Positions 7,697-16,815 are shown, counted from the stretch's first letter. The stretch is 64,000 nucleotides of DNA from Desulfuromonas acetoxidans DSM 684 (GCF_000167355.1 NZ_AAEW02000015.1:46217-110216); one strand, 5' to 3'. Translations and numbers: made by a program. The notes: generated by a model not told the origin, from the sequence alone.

Positions 7697-9232
7697 GTGC
7701 TAGAACAACTTGATGTGTCACAATTGAATTGGGCCAGGGCACAATTTGCCTTGACGGCCATGTATCACTGGATCTTTGTCCCTTTGACTCTGGGGCTGTC
7801 CTTCCTGCTGGCTTTTTTTGAAACCCTGTATGTTAAAACCGGTAACGAGCAGTGGAAAAATATCACCAAGTTCTGGATGAAGCTGTTCGGTATCAACTTC
7901 GCGATCGGTGTTGCCACCGGTATCATCATGGAGTTTGAATTCGGCACCAACTGGTCGAACTACTCTTGGATGGTTGGCGATATTTTCGGTGCGCCTCTCG
8001 CTGCTGAAGGTATTTTTGCTTTCTTTCTTGAGACCACATTCTTTGCCGTTATGTTTTTCGGCTGGAACCGGGTTTCAAAAAAATTCCACCTGTTATCAAC
8101 CTGGTTGGTCGCCATTGGTTCCAACATGTCAGCCTTGTGGATCCTGGTAGCCAATGGTTGGATGCAGCACCCGGTCGGTATGGCCTTTAACCCGGATACC
8201 GCACGGTTTGAGATGGAAAATTTCTGGGATGTGCTGTTTTCACCGGTAGCCATGAGTCATTTTGTCCATACAACAAGCTCCGGTTTCTTGCTGGCGAGCC
8301 TGTTTGTTGTTACCGTCTGTAGCTGGTATCTGCTTAAGGGGCGCCATGTGGACATGGCCAAGAAAAGTTTGGCTGTTGCCTGTACCTTTGGTGTGATTTC
8401 CGCCAGTTTCGTTGCCTTTACCGGTGATGAGTCCGCCTATGTCGCTGCCCAGGTTCAGCCGATGAAACTGGCTGCCATGGAAGGGTTGTGGGACGGTGAT
8501 GTCAACGCCGATCTGGTTGCTCTGGGTATTGTTAATCCGGCCAAAAAACCGGGAGATGATCAGGATGCGTTCCAGATCGAAATCAAGATCCCTTACCTGT
8601 TGTCTTTACTGGCCAACCGCGAACTGGGCAGCTTTGTTCCCGGTGTCAATGATCTGGTTTATGGTAACGCTGAACACGGTGTCATCGGTACCGATGAGAA
8701 GATTGTTCTCGGCAAGCAGGCCATCCACCAACTGGCTTTGTATAAAAAGGCCAAGGATGAGGGGGATGATGTTGCCGCCGCCGCAGCCCTGGAGGAGTTC
8801 AATAAAAATCAGGAACACCTCGGTTACGGATATCTGACCAGTGCTGAAGAAGCGGTGCCCAATGTTCCTCTGGTGTTTTACAGTTTCCATGTGATGGTGG
8901 TTCTTGGCACTCTGTTCCCACTGTTGTTTCTTGCTATCCTGTTCTTCCTCTACAAAAAGAACCTCACCGAGCAGACATGGTTCTTGCGTCTCGGTGTTCT
9001 CTCGGTCTTTCTTGGTTATGTGGCTTCTCAGGCCGGTTGGGTTGTTGCCGAGGTCGGTCGTCAGCCCTGGGCGATTCAGGGCTTGCTGCCCGTGTCCATT
9101 GCCCGGACCAACCTGACCACGACCACGGTACAGATGACCTTTTTCATGTTCCTGATCATTTTCACGACGTTGCTGATTGCCGAAGTACGGATTATGACCA
9201 GACAGATCCAAAACGGACCGGAGGGAGAATAA
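7697..9232 (+). CDS. cydA: Cytochrome bd quinol oxidase subunit I
   Basis: Catalytic subunit of the bd-type terminal oxidase in the cytoplasmic membrane. It oxidises quinol and reduces O2 to water with high affinity, which in an otherwise anaerobic lineage usually means oxygen protection. About nine membrane spans are visible. The N-terminal ARAQFALTAMYHWIFVPLT carries the conserved haem b595-type His. GRQPWAIQGLLP matches the family's conserved GRQPW motif. The region between is a short Q-loop version. Length 511 residues is normal. I chose GTG 7697 over TTG 7691 because AAGGAGG at 7684-7690 abuts the TTG but stands six bases from the GTG. It is followed after one base by cydB. Confidence 0.95.
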   Translation: MLEQLDVSQLNWARAQFALTAMYHWIFVPLTLGLSFLLAFFETLYVKTGNEQWKNITKFWMKLFGINFAIGVATGIIMEFEFGTNWSNYSWMVGDIFGAPLAAEGIFAFFLETTFFAVMFFGWNRVSKKFHLLSTWLVAIGSNMSALWILVANGWMQHPVGMAFNPDTARFEMENFWDVLFSPVAMSHFVHTTSSGFLLASLFVVTVCSWYLLKGRHVDMAKKSLAVACTFGVISASFVAFTGDESAYVAAQVQPMKLAAMEGLWDGDVNADLVALGIVNPAKKPGDDQDAFQIEIKIPYLLSLLANRELGSFVPGVNDLVYGNAEHGVIGTDEKIVLGKQAIHQLALYKKAKDEGDDVAAAAALEEFNKNQEHLGYGYLTSAEEAVPNVPLVFYSFHVMVVLGTLFPLLFLAILFFLYKKNLTEQTWFLRLGVLSVFLGYVASQAGWVVAEVGRQPWAIQGLLPVSIARTNLTTTTVQMTFFMFLIIFTTLLIAEVRIMTRQIQNGPEGE

Positions 9233-9233
9233 A

Positions 9234-10370
9234 ATGGGTAGTCTCGATCTTTCACAATTGCAACACCTGTGGTGGTTGCTGGTATCCGTCGTCGGTGCAC
9301 TGTTTGTCTTCCTGATGTTTGTCCAGGGTGGTCAAGGACTTCTGTTGACCATCGCTCGTACCGAAACGGAAAAATCTTTGATTGTTAACTCTCTCGGTAA
9401 GAAGTGGGAGCTGACTTTTACGACGCTGGTATTGTTTGGCGGTGCTTTCTTCGCGGCATTTCCCCTGTTTTATTCCACCAGCTTCGGTGGTGCGTACTGG
9501 GTGTGGATGCTGATTCTGTTCACATTCATCGTTCAGGCAGTCAGTTACGAATACCGCAGAAAGCCGGACAATTTCCTCGGTGCCAAAGTCTATGAAGTGT
9601 TCCTGTTCATCAATGGCACGGTTGGTGTTCTGCTGATTGGCGCGGCTGTCGGTACTTTTTTTACCGGCTCCAATTTCAGCCTCAGCGACTATAATTTTGT
9701 GACCTGGGAGCATCCGGGGCGTGGTATTGAGGCAGCGTTCAGTCTGTTCAACCTGAGCTTTGGTATCTTCCTGGTGTTCCTGGCCCGTGTTCTCGGCGCT
9801 CTGTATCTTAATAACAACATTGAACATGAGGTGTTGATTGAGCGGACTCGCAAAGCAGCCTTTAAAAACCTGCTGCTGTTGCTGCCGTTCCTGCTCTATG
9901 TGCTGATCCAATTGCTGGTAATGGAAGGGTATGCCGTTGATCCGGCAACTGGTACGGTGTTCATGGAGAAAGGCAAGTATCTCAATAACCTGCTGGCCAT
10001 GCCGGTCAATGGTCTCGGCTTCCTGCTTGTCGGTCTGGTGCTGGTGGTGTGGGGTGTTATTGCCACACGCTTCATGGCCAGTCGCAAAGGAATCTGGTTT
10101 GCCGGTCTCGGTACGGTGCTGGTGGTCTTGTCGGTGTTCTCCATTGCCGGGTACAACAATACAGCGTTCTATCCTTCCAAGTTTGATCTGCAGAGCAGCC
10201 TGACCATTGCCAACGCTTCAAGCAGTCACTATACGCTGACCGCGATGAGTTACATAGCGCTGGCGATTCCGTTCGTCCTGGCTTACATCTGGTATGTATG
10301 GAGCCTGCTTGATAAGCGCAAGCTGACTGAAGAAGATATTCTTGTTGAAGGTAGCGACGAAAAATACTAA
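9234..10370 (+). CDS. cydB: Cytochrome bd quinol oxidase subunit II
   Basis: Structural partner of CydA in the bd oxidase complex, 378 residues with about eight to nine hydrophobic spans. Family features include the N-terminal LWWLLVSVVGALFVFLMFVQ, the acidic/aromatic SYEYRRKPDNF loop and C-terminal AYIWYVWSLLDKRK. The ATG lies one base after the cydA stop, with GGAGGG just upstream inside cydA. The ten-base gap to the small CydX-like gene makes a four-gene operon. No oddities of length or composition. Confidence 0.94.
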   Translation: MGSLDLSQLQHLWWLLVSVVGALFVFLMFVQGGQGLLLTIARTETEKSLIVNSLGKKWELTFTTLVLFGGAFFAAFPLFYSTSFGGAYWVWMLILFTFIVQAVSYEYRRKPDNFLGAKVYEVFLFINGTVGVLLIGAAVGTFFTGSNFSLSDYNFVTWEHPGRGIEAAFSLFNLSFGIFLVFLARVLGALYLNNNIEHEVLIERTRKAAFKNLLLLLPFLLYVLIQLLVMEGYAVDPATGTVFMEKGKYLNNLLAMPVNGLGFLLVGLVLVVWGVIATRFMASRKGIWFAGLGTVLVVLSVFSIAGYNNTAFYPSKFDLQSSLTIANASSSHYTLTAMSYIALAIPFVLAYIWYVWSLLDKRKLTEEDILVEGSDEKY

Positions 10371-10380
10371 GGAGAAAATC

Positions 10381-10476
10381 ATGACGTTTCTTTTGATTGC
10401 CGGATGGTTCGCTGTCGTTGTCGGCTCACTGATTGCTTCAGAAATCGTACTTAAAAAACTCAATCTTCTTGATTGA
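10381..10476 (+). CDS. CydX-like 31-residue membrane peptide
   Basis: A short gene below usual gene-calling length: ATG at 10381, TGA at 10474-10476, product beginning MTFLLIAGWFAVVVGSLIAS and ending KLNLLD. It is one hydrophobic helix with a Trp near the membrane start and a charged tail. An AAGGAG box at 10370-10375 precedes the start by five bases, and a strong terminator follows ten bases after the stop. Position directly after cydB, size and topology match the CydX/CydS class of accessory peptides that stabilise haem binding in bd oxidases; its sequence is not close enough to E. coli CydX for me to claim homology. Confidence 0.75.
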   Translation: MTFLLIAGWFAVVVGSLIASEIVLKKLNLLD

Positions 10477-10485
10477 TTATCCTTC

Positions 10486-10516
10486 GGGCGGCGCGGATGT
10501 TTCGCGCCGCCCTTTT
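10486..10516 (+). terminator. Rho-independent terminator of the cyd operon
   Basis: A perfect 10-bp G/C stem (GGGCGGCGCG at 10486-10495 with CGCGCCGCCC at 10503-10512), a seven-base loop and a TTTT run. It closes the cyd transcript just after the CydX-like gene. Confidence 0.9.
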
Positions 10517-10729
10517 AAATTCCCTTGTAGTATGGCTGTGCGAATAGCGCTTCCCTTCATGATTTTTCCCTGCCTAGATCGTTTTATGAGTCAAACTCTG
10601 TTTGAAACCAGCTAGAAAAATTTGACACTTTCCCTTCGCTCACGTATACAAGACGACCAATATCTGACTGATACATATTCTCTTGAAAAGAGTGTTAATA
10701 AATCCCTGTCCAATAAAAAAGGTCTTACG

Positions 10730-11629
10730 ATGAATTTAAAACCTGAGATGATTGAACAACTCGAACGGGTGCTCAGTTCTGTTGAGCAACTGCTCCCCAA
10801 GCCGGTCAAGTCAGTGGATTGGTCAACATGCCATGCGGCCAACTGGCGTCGTCACTCGTTTTCTGGATTTCTTGAGCCGGTCAAGGTGACGGATACCACC
10901 CGTTTAGAAGAGTTGCTGGGTGTCGAGGAGCAAAAAGAGATTCTGGTCAATAACACCCGACAGTTTATTGCTGGACTGCCGGCTAACAATGCCTTGCTGT
11001 GGGGCTCACGCGGCACCGGGAAGTCCTCATTGGTCAAAGCCCTGTTGAATGAGTATGGCGTTGAGGGCTTACGCGCTATACAGGTGGAGAAAGAGGATTT
11101 GATCTATTTGTCGGAGATTTTCGCTGCCGTTGAGAACGAGCCGTATCGCTTTATTCTGCTGTGTGATGATCTGACCTTTGAGGTGGGCGAGCTGAGTTAC
11201 AAGATGCTTAAAAGTGCGCTTGATGGCTCGGTTTACTCCGCTCCGGAAAATGTGCTGATTTACGTTACTTCCAACCGTCGGCATTTGTTGCCGGAATACG
11301 AAGGTGACCATCTCGGCGGTAAATATGTCAAAGGGGAATTACAGCAAAGTGAAGCCATGGAAGAGAAGGTTTCTCTGTCTGACCGTTTCGGGCTGTGGAT
11401 CGCTTTTCATGTTTTTACTCAGGAGCGTTATTTGGATGCCGTTCGCTTGTGTGTGGAGCGTTTCGGTCGTGAGCGCAACATCGATATTCCATGGAGTAAG
11501 ACTCTGGAGATGGATGCCATCCAATGGTCGCATGACAAAAGTAAGCGCTGTGGTCGCACGGCCTACCAGTTTGCCAAAAACTGGGTTGGTCGTACCCTGT
11601 TGCAGCAACAGCAGCAGAGTGCGCAATAA
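10730..11629 (+). CDS. DUF815-family AAA+ ATPase
   Basis: P-loop ATPase of the DUF815 group, 299 residues, cytoplasmic. The Walker A motif is GSRGTGKSSLVKA and the Walker B is FILLCDDLTFE. YVTSNRRHLLP is the sensor-1 region and SDRFGLWIAF the arginine-finger region that recurs in the family. Physiological role is unknown. I start at ATG 10730, where similarity to the family begins (MNLKPEMIEQLE), rather than at an upstream in-frame codon at 10622. It has its own terminator downstream and no obvious operon partner. Confidence 0.87.
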   Translation: MNLKPEMIEQLERVLSSVEQLLPKPVKSVDWSTCHAANWRRHSFSGFLEPVKVTDTTRLEELLGVEEQKEILVNNTRQFIAGLPANNALLWGSRGTGKSSLVKALLNEYGVEGLRAIQVEKEDLIYLSEIFAAVENEPYRFILLCDDLTFEVGELSYKMLKSALDGSVYSAPENVLIYVTSNRRHLLPEYEGDHLGGKYVKGELQQSEAMEEKVSLSDRFGLWIAFHVFTQERYLDAVRLCVERFGRERNIDIPWSKTLEMDAIQWSHDKSKRCGRTAYQFAKNWVGRTLLQQQQQSAQ

Positions 11630-11671
11630 CGCAGCCATCATACTCGTCAGCTGCGAATAATGTCACGACAA

Positions 11672-11701
11672 GCCGCAATCTTTCGATTGCGGCTTTTTTT
11701 G
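11672..11701 (+). terminator. Rho-independent terminator after the DUF815 gene
   Basis: GCCGCAATC at 11672-11680 pairs perfectly with GATTGCGGC at 11685-11693 around a TTTC loop, followed by eight T residues. Confidence 0.9.
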
Positions 11702-11782
11702 TTCATCATTGTTGTCTAACACAGCTGAATTATAAGCTGTGCAGCGTATACTTGAGACTGATGATATGACAAGGGGGGAACT

Positions 11783-12580
11783 ATGTCGGAAATTTATGTA
11801 CGCAGTTGGTCGCAACTGCATGACATGTTGTTTGCAGAGTCATGGGATGACGAGATTGGGCGGTTTCGCTCGCGGTTGGCCTTTCGTGGTTTATCCGATG
11901 AGAATTATGAGCTGGCCACTACGTTGATGCGGCTCGGTGGCGATTACAGCATTCTTGAGCGCCATCTGCTGCGCAATTTTAAGAAATATGCCCACCGCAG
12001 TATGGTGGAGCGGGATTCGGTCTGGCACTGGTTGGCCCTGGCCCAGCATCATGGCTTGCCGACCCGACTGATGGACTGGACTTACTCGCCGTACATCGCG
12101 CTGCATTTTGCCACGGCCAATCTGGAACGTTTCGATTGCAATGGGGTGATCTGGTCGGTCAACTATCTGCTGGCACACCAGAAGTTGCCGGAGCGCTTTC
12201 GTCTCAAGCTGGACGAGGAGGGGGCGAATGTGTTTACCATGGAGATGCTCAGCCAGTGTGTTGGTTGCCTCAACGAACTCCCCAAAATTGGTGAGGGTGA
12301 TTACCTGATTTTCGTCGAGCCACCGTCTATTGATGATCGGATTATCAATCAGTACAGCATGTTTACTGTGATGCCGGACTCCATCATGCTGGTCAACGAT
12401 TGGCTGCAACAGCATCCCGAACTATGGCAGAAGATTATTATTCCCGCTGAGCTGAAGTGGGAGATACGCGATAAGCTTGATCAGGCTAATATCACCGAGC
12501 GGGTGCTGTTTCCCGGTCTTGATGGTCTAAGCCATTGGCTCAAGCGGCATTACAGTCCTAAGAGTGAATATGGGAGGTAG
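11783..12580 (+). CDS. FRG-domain protein
   Basis: A 265-residue soluble protein with the FRG domain, named for the conserved Phe-Arg-Gly (here LAFRGLSDENYEL near residues 34-46). Other family signatures are LERHLLRNFKKYA, WLALAQHHGLPTRLMDW and SPYIALHFATAN. The domain occurs alone in many bacteria and phages. Its activity is not firmly known; some members sit in defence or toxin contexts, but nothing in the neighbourhood shows that here. ATG 11783 has an AAGGGGGG ribosome site at 11771-11778. The gene is monocistronic, set between a terminator and repeat copy A. Confidence 0.82.
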   Translation: MSEIYVRSWSQLHDMLFAESWDDEIGRFRSRLAFRGLSDENYELATTLMRLGGDYSILERHLLRNFKKYAHRSMVERDSVWHWLALAQHHGLPTRLMDWTYSPYIALHFATANLERFDCNGVIWSVNYLLAHQKLPERFRLKLDEEGANVFTMEMLSQCVGCLNELPKIGEGDYLIFVEPPSIDDRIINQYSMFTVMPDSIMLVNDWLQQHPELWQKIIIPAELKWEIRDKLDQANITERVLFPGLDGLSHWLKRHYSPKSEYGR

Positions 12581-12663
12581 GTGAGTACGCGTTCCGAAAG
12601 AATGTGCATAAGGGACTGTTGGTTTTTTATATTTCATTCGTACGTCATGCTCTCACAATGCTT

Positions 12664-13215
12664 GGTACGCACGTGACGTGGGCTTCCGCGCCCACACGTC
12701 GGGTCCCTTTTGCGTCGTCAAAAGAGACGGAAAAACGACTCCCGGGCTTCGCGCTCTTCGAGTCCCCTCACTTCAGTCGCTTACGCCGTGATATCGGCAA
12801 AAACTCGCTGGCGCTCAAACAGTTTGCCGAAAACCATCACGACGACGCTCCTTGCGTTCGGCGCTGCAGTACGGGAGGGCTGAAGTGCAAAAAAACAAGC
12901 CTAGGCAGGGTGGGCACTGCCCACCCGTTTAACAGGTGCCACGGAAGAAATAGAGTGAGGCGTAAGACGGTTATCAACGTTTTACGCCTGTGCTGATGTG
13001 GCGCGCGATTTCCGTCTTGCGTTATTGGGAAACACAGGACGTGTTTATCCAATATTCTCCTTGTTGAGGCGAGCCGAATCTGTAAAGCAAGACGGAAATA
13101 GCCTCATTATCGGTTGATTCAGGTTCAGGAGAAGTTCAGCTGGCTTTTGCATACTTTTGAGCGGCTAGTCAAAAGTATGTCGGCTGCCGGGACGAAACCC
13201 GGCGACCTTGACCTT
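12664..13215 (+). repeat. Dispersed multi-hairpin intergenic repeat, copy A
   Basis: Fills the gap between the convergent FRG and MscS genes. It is similar over its length to copies at 16431-18058 (IS-split), 18088-18636 and 44197-44740 (inverted). Hairpins in order: GTGGGC/GCCCAC at 12678-12695; CTTTTG/CAAAAG with outer GTC/GAC at 12703-12728; GGGTGGGC/GCCCACCC at 12908-12926; CATACTTTTGA/TCAAAAGTATG at 13150-13179; GCCGGG/CCCGGC at 13186-13203. This copy has a private 13-bp inverted repeat (ATTTCCGTCTTGC at 13008-13020, its complement at 13087-13099) in place of the middle part of the other copies. Short open frames run through it but are not conserved between copies. Confidence 0.85.
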
Positions 13216-13238
13216 GCTTTTTAAAAGAGAAGAAGCCG

Positions 13239-14081
13239 TTACTCTTTGCTGCTCTCCTGATACAGGTGCACATCCCGCTGCGGATAGGGAATGCTGATCC
13301 CCTCTTCATCAAAACGGATCTTGACGGTTTCCATCAGGTGAAAGTAGAGATCCCAGTAATCCTTAGTGGCGGCCCAGGGTCGCACAACAAAATTGACACT
13401 GCTGTCACCCAGCTCGGAAACGGCAATGACCGGAGCCGGATCTTTGAGAATCCGCGTGTCAGACTCCAGAATCTCCTGAAGAATTTTCTTGGCCTTGCGC
13501 AGGTCATCGTCATAGCCAATACCAAAGACCATATCGATACGGCGTGTATGATTGGCGGAATAATTAATGATGTTACTGCCCATTAGATTGGCATTGGGGA
13601 TGATCACCAGTTTGTTGTCCGGGGTGCGCAACTCGGTGGTGAAGATTTGGATCTGCTCGACCAGCCCGGCGACACCAGCCCCTTCGATATAGTCGCCGTT
13701 TTTAAACGGGCGGAAAATGATCATCAGCACACCGGCGGCAAAGTTGGACAGCGATCCCTGTAATGCTAAGCCGATGGCCAGACCGGCGGCACCGAGGATG
13801 GCAACGAATGAAGTGGTCTGAATACCCAGCTGGTTGAGCGCGGCAATGATGACAAAGGCCAGTACGCCCATGTAGGTGAGGCTGCCGACGAATGAGATTA
13901 ACAGATCATCCACTTTGCTGCGTCTGAGGATCCGGCGCACCGCATTGCGGATGATGCGGGCGAACACACGACCAAGGATGAAAATGACGACGGCGGCGAT
14001 AACCTTGGGGCCGTACTGAAACAGCAAGTCAAGAATGCGTGGTCCCAAGTGTTCCATATCGAGTAATTGAGAAAAATCCAT
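13239..14081 (-). CDS. mscS: MscS-family mechanosensitive channel
   Basis: Small-conductance mechanosensitive channel of the inner membrane that releases solutes on hypo-osmotic shock; 280 residues, as in the short MscS class. Three hydrophobic spans occupy about residues 20-110. The pore helix is the Gly/Ala-rich ILGAAGLAIGLALQGSLSNF followed by AAGVLMIIFRPF. The beta domain has GDYIEGAGVAGLVEQI and the TPDNKLVIIPNANL motif. I start at ATG 14081, which follows GGAGGGGAG closely; an upstream ATG at 14093 would place that ribosome site inside the gene. It stands alone between repeat copy A and the divergent kinase gene. Confidence 0.93.
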   Translation of the reverse strand: MDFSQLLDMEHLGPRILDLLFQYGPKVIAAVVIFILGRVFARIIRNAVRRILRRSKVDDLLISFVGSLTYMGVLAFVIIAALNQLGIQTTSFVAILGAAGLAIGLALQGSLSNFAAGVLMIIFRPFKNGDYIEGAGVAGLVEQIQIFTTELRTPDNKLVIIPNANLMGSNIINYSANHTRRIDMVFGIGYDDDLRKAKKILQEILESDTRILKDPAPVIAVSELGDSSVNFVVRPWAATKDYWDLYFHLMETVKIRFDEEGISIPYPQRDVHLYQESSKE

Positions 14082-14366
14082 GCTCCCCTCCATTGATTAA
14101 AACAGTTCGTTTCTCCATCATTATTTATCATAAAAAACTCTTAAGAACACCTCTAATTATTGCGGGAAATTGAAAGAGGGTCGCTTTTAAGGCCGTTAAC
14201 GATTCCGACCCATTAGAAGCGTGTTCTGTCCGTTGGACCGTCATGGAAAATCGTTGATCGCGATCAGATGATTGTGCAGCCATTTTTGTTATGGCCGACA
14301 CGCTTCTCTTTACACATTTGTGTTAGGATAACCCGCGAAAACAACGACACCGAACCCAGAGGTGAT

Positions 14367-15374
14367 ATGGAAGAGAACAGTACCGTAGAAAACAGCCACC
14401 CATTTCATGGCTTGACCCCCGATAGCGTGATGGATGCTGTGGAATCGCTAGGTTTTGTCTGTGACTGCCGGGTATTTGCGCTTAACAGTTATGAGAATCG
14501 CGTCTATCAGGTTGGTATTGAGGATCATGAGCCACTGGTGGTGAAGTTTTACCGGCCACAACGCTGGAGCGATGAGCAAATTCTTGAAGAGCATCAGTTC
14601 TGCTTCGAGTTGGTCGAACAGGAGCTGCCTGTTGTTGCTCCGTGGCGCAATGACGATGGCCAGAGCCTGTTTTCTTTCGGAGGAAACCGTCTGGCGGTGT
14701 TTGAGCGGCGTGGCGGTCATGCGCCGGAATTCGACAATCTGGACAACCTGCGCGTGCTCGGTCGCATGTTGGGCCGTATGCACGCGGTTGGTTCGCGATG
14801 TGCTTTTGACCATCGTCCCACCCTTGATTGTCACACCTTTGGTTCCAGCCGGGTGGCGCTGATCAGTGAGCACTTTATGCCGGTGGAATATCAGGCCACC
14901 TATGATGCGGTGACGCGGGATCTTCTTCAGGGTGTCGATGCCATCTTTGGTCGTCTTGAAGGTGCGTTAACACCAATCCGTGCGCATGGCGATTGTCATG
15001 CCGGTAATATTCTGTGGCGTGATGGACGCCCCAACTTTGTTGATTTTGATGATGCCCGCATGGCTCCGGCCATTCAGGATTTGTGGATGATGCTCAGTGG
15101 CGACCAAACCCGCCAACATCAACAGTTGCAGGCATTGATGGATGGATATGAGTTGTTTCAACCGTTTCCCGTAGCCCAGCTTCCGGCCATTGAGGCATTA
15201 CGCAGCCTGCGCATGATTCATTACGCCTCGTGGCTGGCGGAGCGTTGGGATGATCCGACCTTTCCCGTGCATTTCCCCTGGTTTAATACCATGCACTATT
15301 GGGGAGAACATGTTTTGCAACTCAGAGAACAACTGGCGGCCCTGAATGAGCCGCCATTGTCTGTGCTTTACTGA
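14367..15374 (+). CDS. srkA: SrkA/RdoA-type stress-response kinase
   Basis: Ser/Thr protein kinase of the YihE (SrkA/RdoA) family, a choline-kinase-like fold; in E. coli it protects against stress-induced death. Cytoplasmic, 335 residues. Motifs: N-lobe ALNSYENRVYQVG and VVKFYRPQRWSDEQILEEH, catalytic loop HGDCHAGNILW with Asp and Asn, and the metal-binding FVDFDDARMAP. I start at ATG 14367 just after an AGAGG box; an in-frame upstream extension to 14268 lacks family similarity. No DsbA gene follows, unlike E. coli. About 270 bp upstream up to the divergent mscS gene hold no recognisable site. Confidence 0.9.
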   Translation: MEENSTVENSHPFHGLTPDSVMDAVESLGFVCDCRVFALNSYENRVYQVGIEDHEPLVVKFYRPQRWSDEQILEEHQFCFELVEQELPVVAPWRNDDGQSLFSFGGNRLAVFERRGGHAPEFDNLDNLRVLGRMLGRMHAVGSRCAFDHRPTLDCHTFGSSRVALISEHFMPVEYQATYDAVTRDLLQGVDAIFGRLEGALTPIRAHGDCHAGNILWRDGRPNFVDFDDARMAPAIQDLWMMLSGDQTRQHQQLQALMDGYELFQPFPVAQLPAIEALRSLRMIHYASWLAERWDDPTFPVHFPWFNTMHYWGEHVLQLREQLAALNEPPLSVLY

Positions 15375-15420
15375 AGCGTATCTTGTGGAACGGATTTGTG
15401 GATAGATCCGCTGCTTTTAT

Positions 15421-15804
15421 TTACCAGGGAAAGTGGAGAACAACACGCGGGATCGGAGGTGCCGGAAGTACGATGGTTGTCCGCTGGTCACGATAGCCCC
15501 TTTTATAAATGTTGCAGGTTGGTTGACGGTGATGACGGTATTCGGCCAGATGATGACGGCGGTGGTGCTTGTTATGGCGGCTGACTTTAACCGCATGTTT
15601 GCCAGGGTGGCGCTGGTGTTTCTGATAGCGTTGGTCATGGCCGTGATCGTATCGGGCATAATCACGATGGTGTGAATTATACGTTTGAACAACATGTGGG
15701 CGGTTGCGAGAGTCCTCATCGCGATGATGTTTGGCAAAACTGGTTGACGCCATTACAGTGAAGGTCAGGGCTAAGGTCATGAGTACGAAAACGATGCGTC
15801 GCAT
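15421..15804 (-). CDS. Small secreted His-rich protein
   Basis: Protein of 127 residues with a clear signal peptide (MRRIVFVLMTLALTFTVMAS, probable cut SFA-KH). The mature part is strongly basic and rich in His, Arg and Tyr, with runs such as HHRDYARYDHGHDQRY and HNKHHRRHHLAEYRHHR, then a hydrophobic PAPPIPRVVLHFPW end. An AAGGAGG box lies seven bases before the ATG at 15804, which makes it a real gene and excludes longer upstream frames. I recognise no family. Clustered His suggests metal binding in the periplasm or outside the cell (inference). It converges with srkA. Confidence 0.72.
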   Translation of the reverse strand: MRRIVFVLMTLALTFTVMASTSFAKHHRDEDSRNRPHVVQTYNSHHRDYARYDHGHDQRYQKHQRHPGKHAVKVSRHNKHHRRHHLAEYRHHRQPTCNIYKRGYRDQRTTIVLPAPPIPRVVLHFPW

Positions 15805-16022
15805 AAGTTCCTCCTTTTTGTCGGGTACGAGTGAGTGATCTGATTGCATTGCGTTGTGTTGCGCTTTTGAGTCAAGCCTAGCCCCGGCAAAACAGGTTTG
15901 CATTCGACATCGCGGCAAATCCGGGTCGATGTCGGGTCGCATTTCTATGATTTCAAGTGGTTATGTTTGGCTGGTTCCCAGGTTGATTTTGATAAAAACG
16001 TTGTTGGGCAGGAAAGAATTCT

Positions 16023-16418
16023 ATGAAAATCGACGAATGTTATCTCAATTTTAAAGCCGTTCGCTCGCAAGGTGCAGGGGGACAGCATGTCAATAAAACA
16101 TCGACGGCGATCATGTTGAGTGTTGATCTGAAGGATTGTGGTCTGCCGCCGGCGGTGGTGGAACGGCTGCTGGCTCGGCGCGACCGACGCATCGATCAGG
16201 ATGGTGTATTGACCATTAAGGCGCAGAACTCACGCAGCCAGGAGCGCAATCGCCAGGAGGCGTTGCAGCGTTTGGAGGAGTTGCTTGAGGAGGCGAGTCG
16301 GACGGTCAAGAAACGGCGGCCGACCAAGCCCAGTGCTTCGGCCCGGCGTAAGCGGGTTGACAGTAAAAAGCATCGCAGCAGTATTAAGCAGTTGCGGGGG
16401 AAGGTTGATCCTTCCTGA
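16023..16418 (+). CDS. arfB: ArfB (YaeJ)-type peptidyl-tRNA hydrolase, ribosome rescue
   Basis: Class-I release-factor-like protein of 131 residues without a stop-codon-recognition domain. The GGQ motif (SQGAGGQHVNKTSTA, residues 15-29) hydrolyses peptidyl-tRNA on stalled ribosomes. The basic C-terminal tail (KKRRPTKPSASARRKR and KKHRSSIKQLRGK) would enter the empty mRNA channel, as in ArfB. The length agrees with the family (about 130-140). The gene ends at 16418, only about a dozen bases before the truncated 5' edge of repeat copy B, which may have shaped its end. A 5' extension is not needed: ATG 16023 starts at the family's usual point. Confidence 0.88.
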   Translation: MKIDECYLNFKAVRSQGAGGQHVNKTSTAIMLSVDLKDCGLPPAVVERLLARRDRRIDQDGVLTIKAQNSRSQERNRQEALQRLEELLEEASRTVKKRRPTKPSASARRKRVDSKKHRSSIKQLRGKVDPS

Positions 16419-16815
16419 CGGATCTACTTCTCGCTACCGCTCAAACAGGTTGCCGACGACCATCGCGATGACGATTCTCTTCGTTCGGCACTGCTGAACG
16501 GGAGAGCTTGGTTGCTCAATAACACACGACTGCAGGGCGGGCACCGTCCCGTCCGTTTGATCGGTGCCACACCAGAGATAGAGCGCAACTTAAGATTGTT
16601 ATCAACATTTTACGCCAAAGATGATGAGTTGCATGATTCGCCGACCAAAAGGGCGGCGAGCCGGATCTGCAAAGCATAGCGAAAACAGACACAGTGTCGG
16701 TTGATTTGAGGTTCAGGAGGTGTTCAGCCGGTTTTTGCATCTGTAGTGGTCTACTAAACTTGGACACCCACAAAGGTGGTAACATCCACCTAAACGAGAA
16801 AGGGGTCTAAGGACT

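Noticed and set aside
12604..12996. 130-codon open frame through repeat copy A
   Set aside because: It lies within the repeat, has no ribosome site, and the matching frames in copies C and D have shifts and different ends; similarity between copies follows DNA hairpins, not codons.
16680..16720. GCAAAGC block inside the repeats as a second riboswitch
   Set aside because: The rest of the GEMM blocks are missing and the segment is part of the dispersed repeat.
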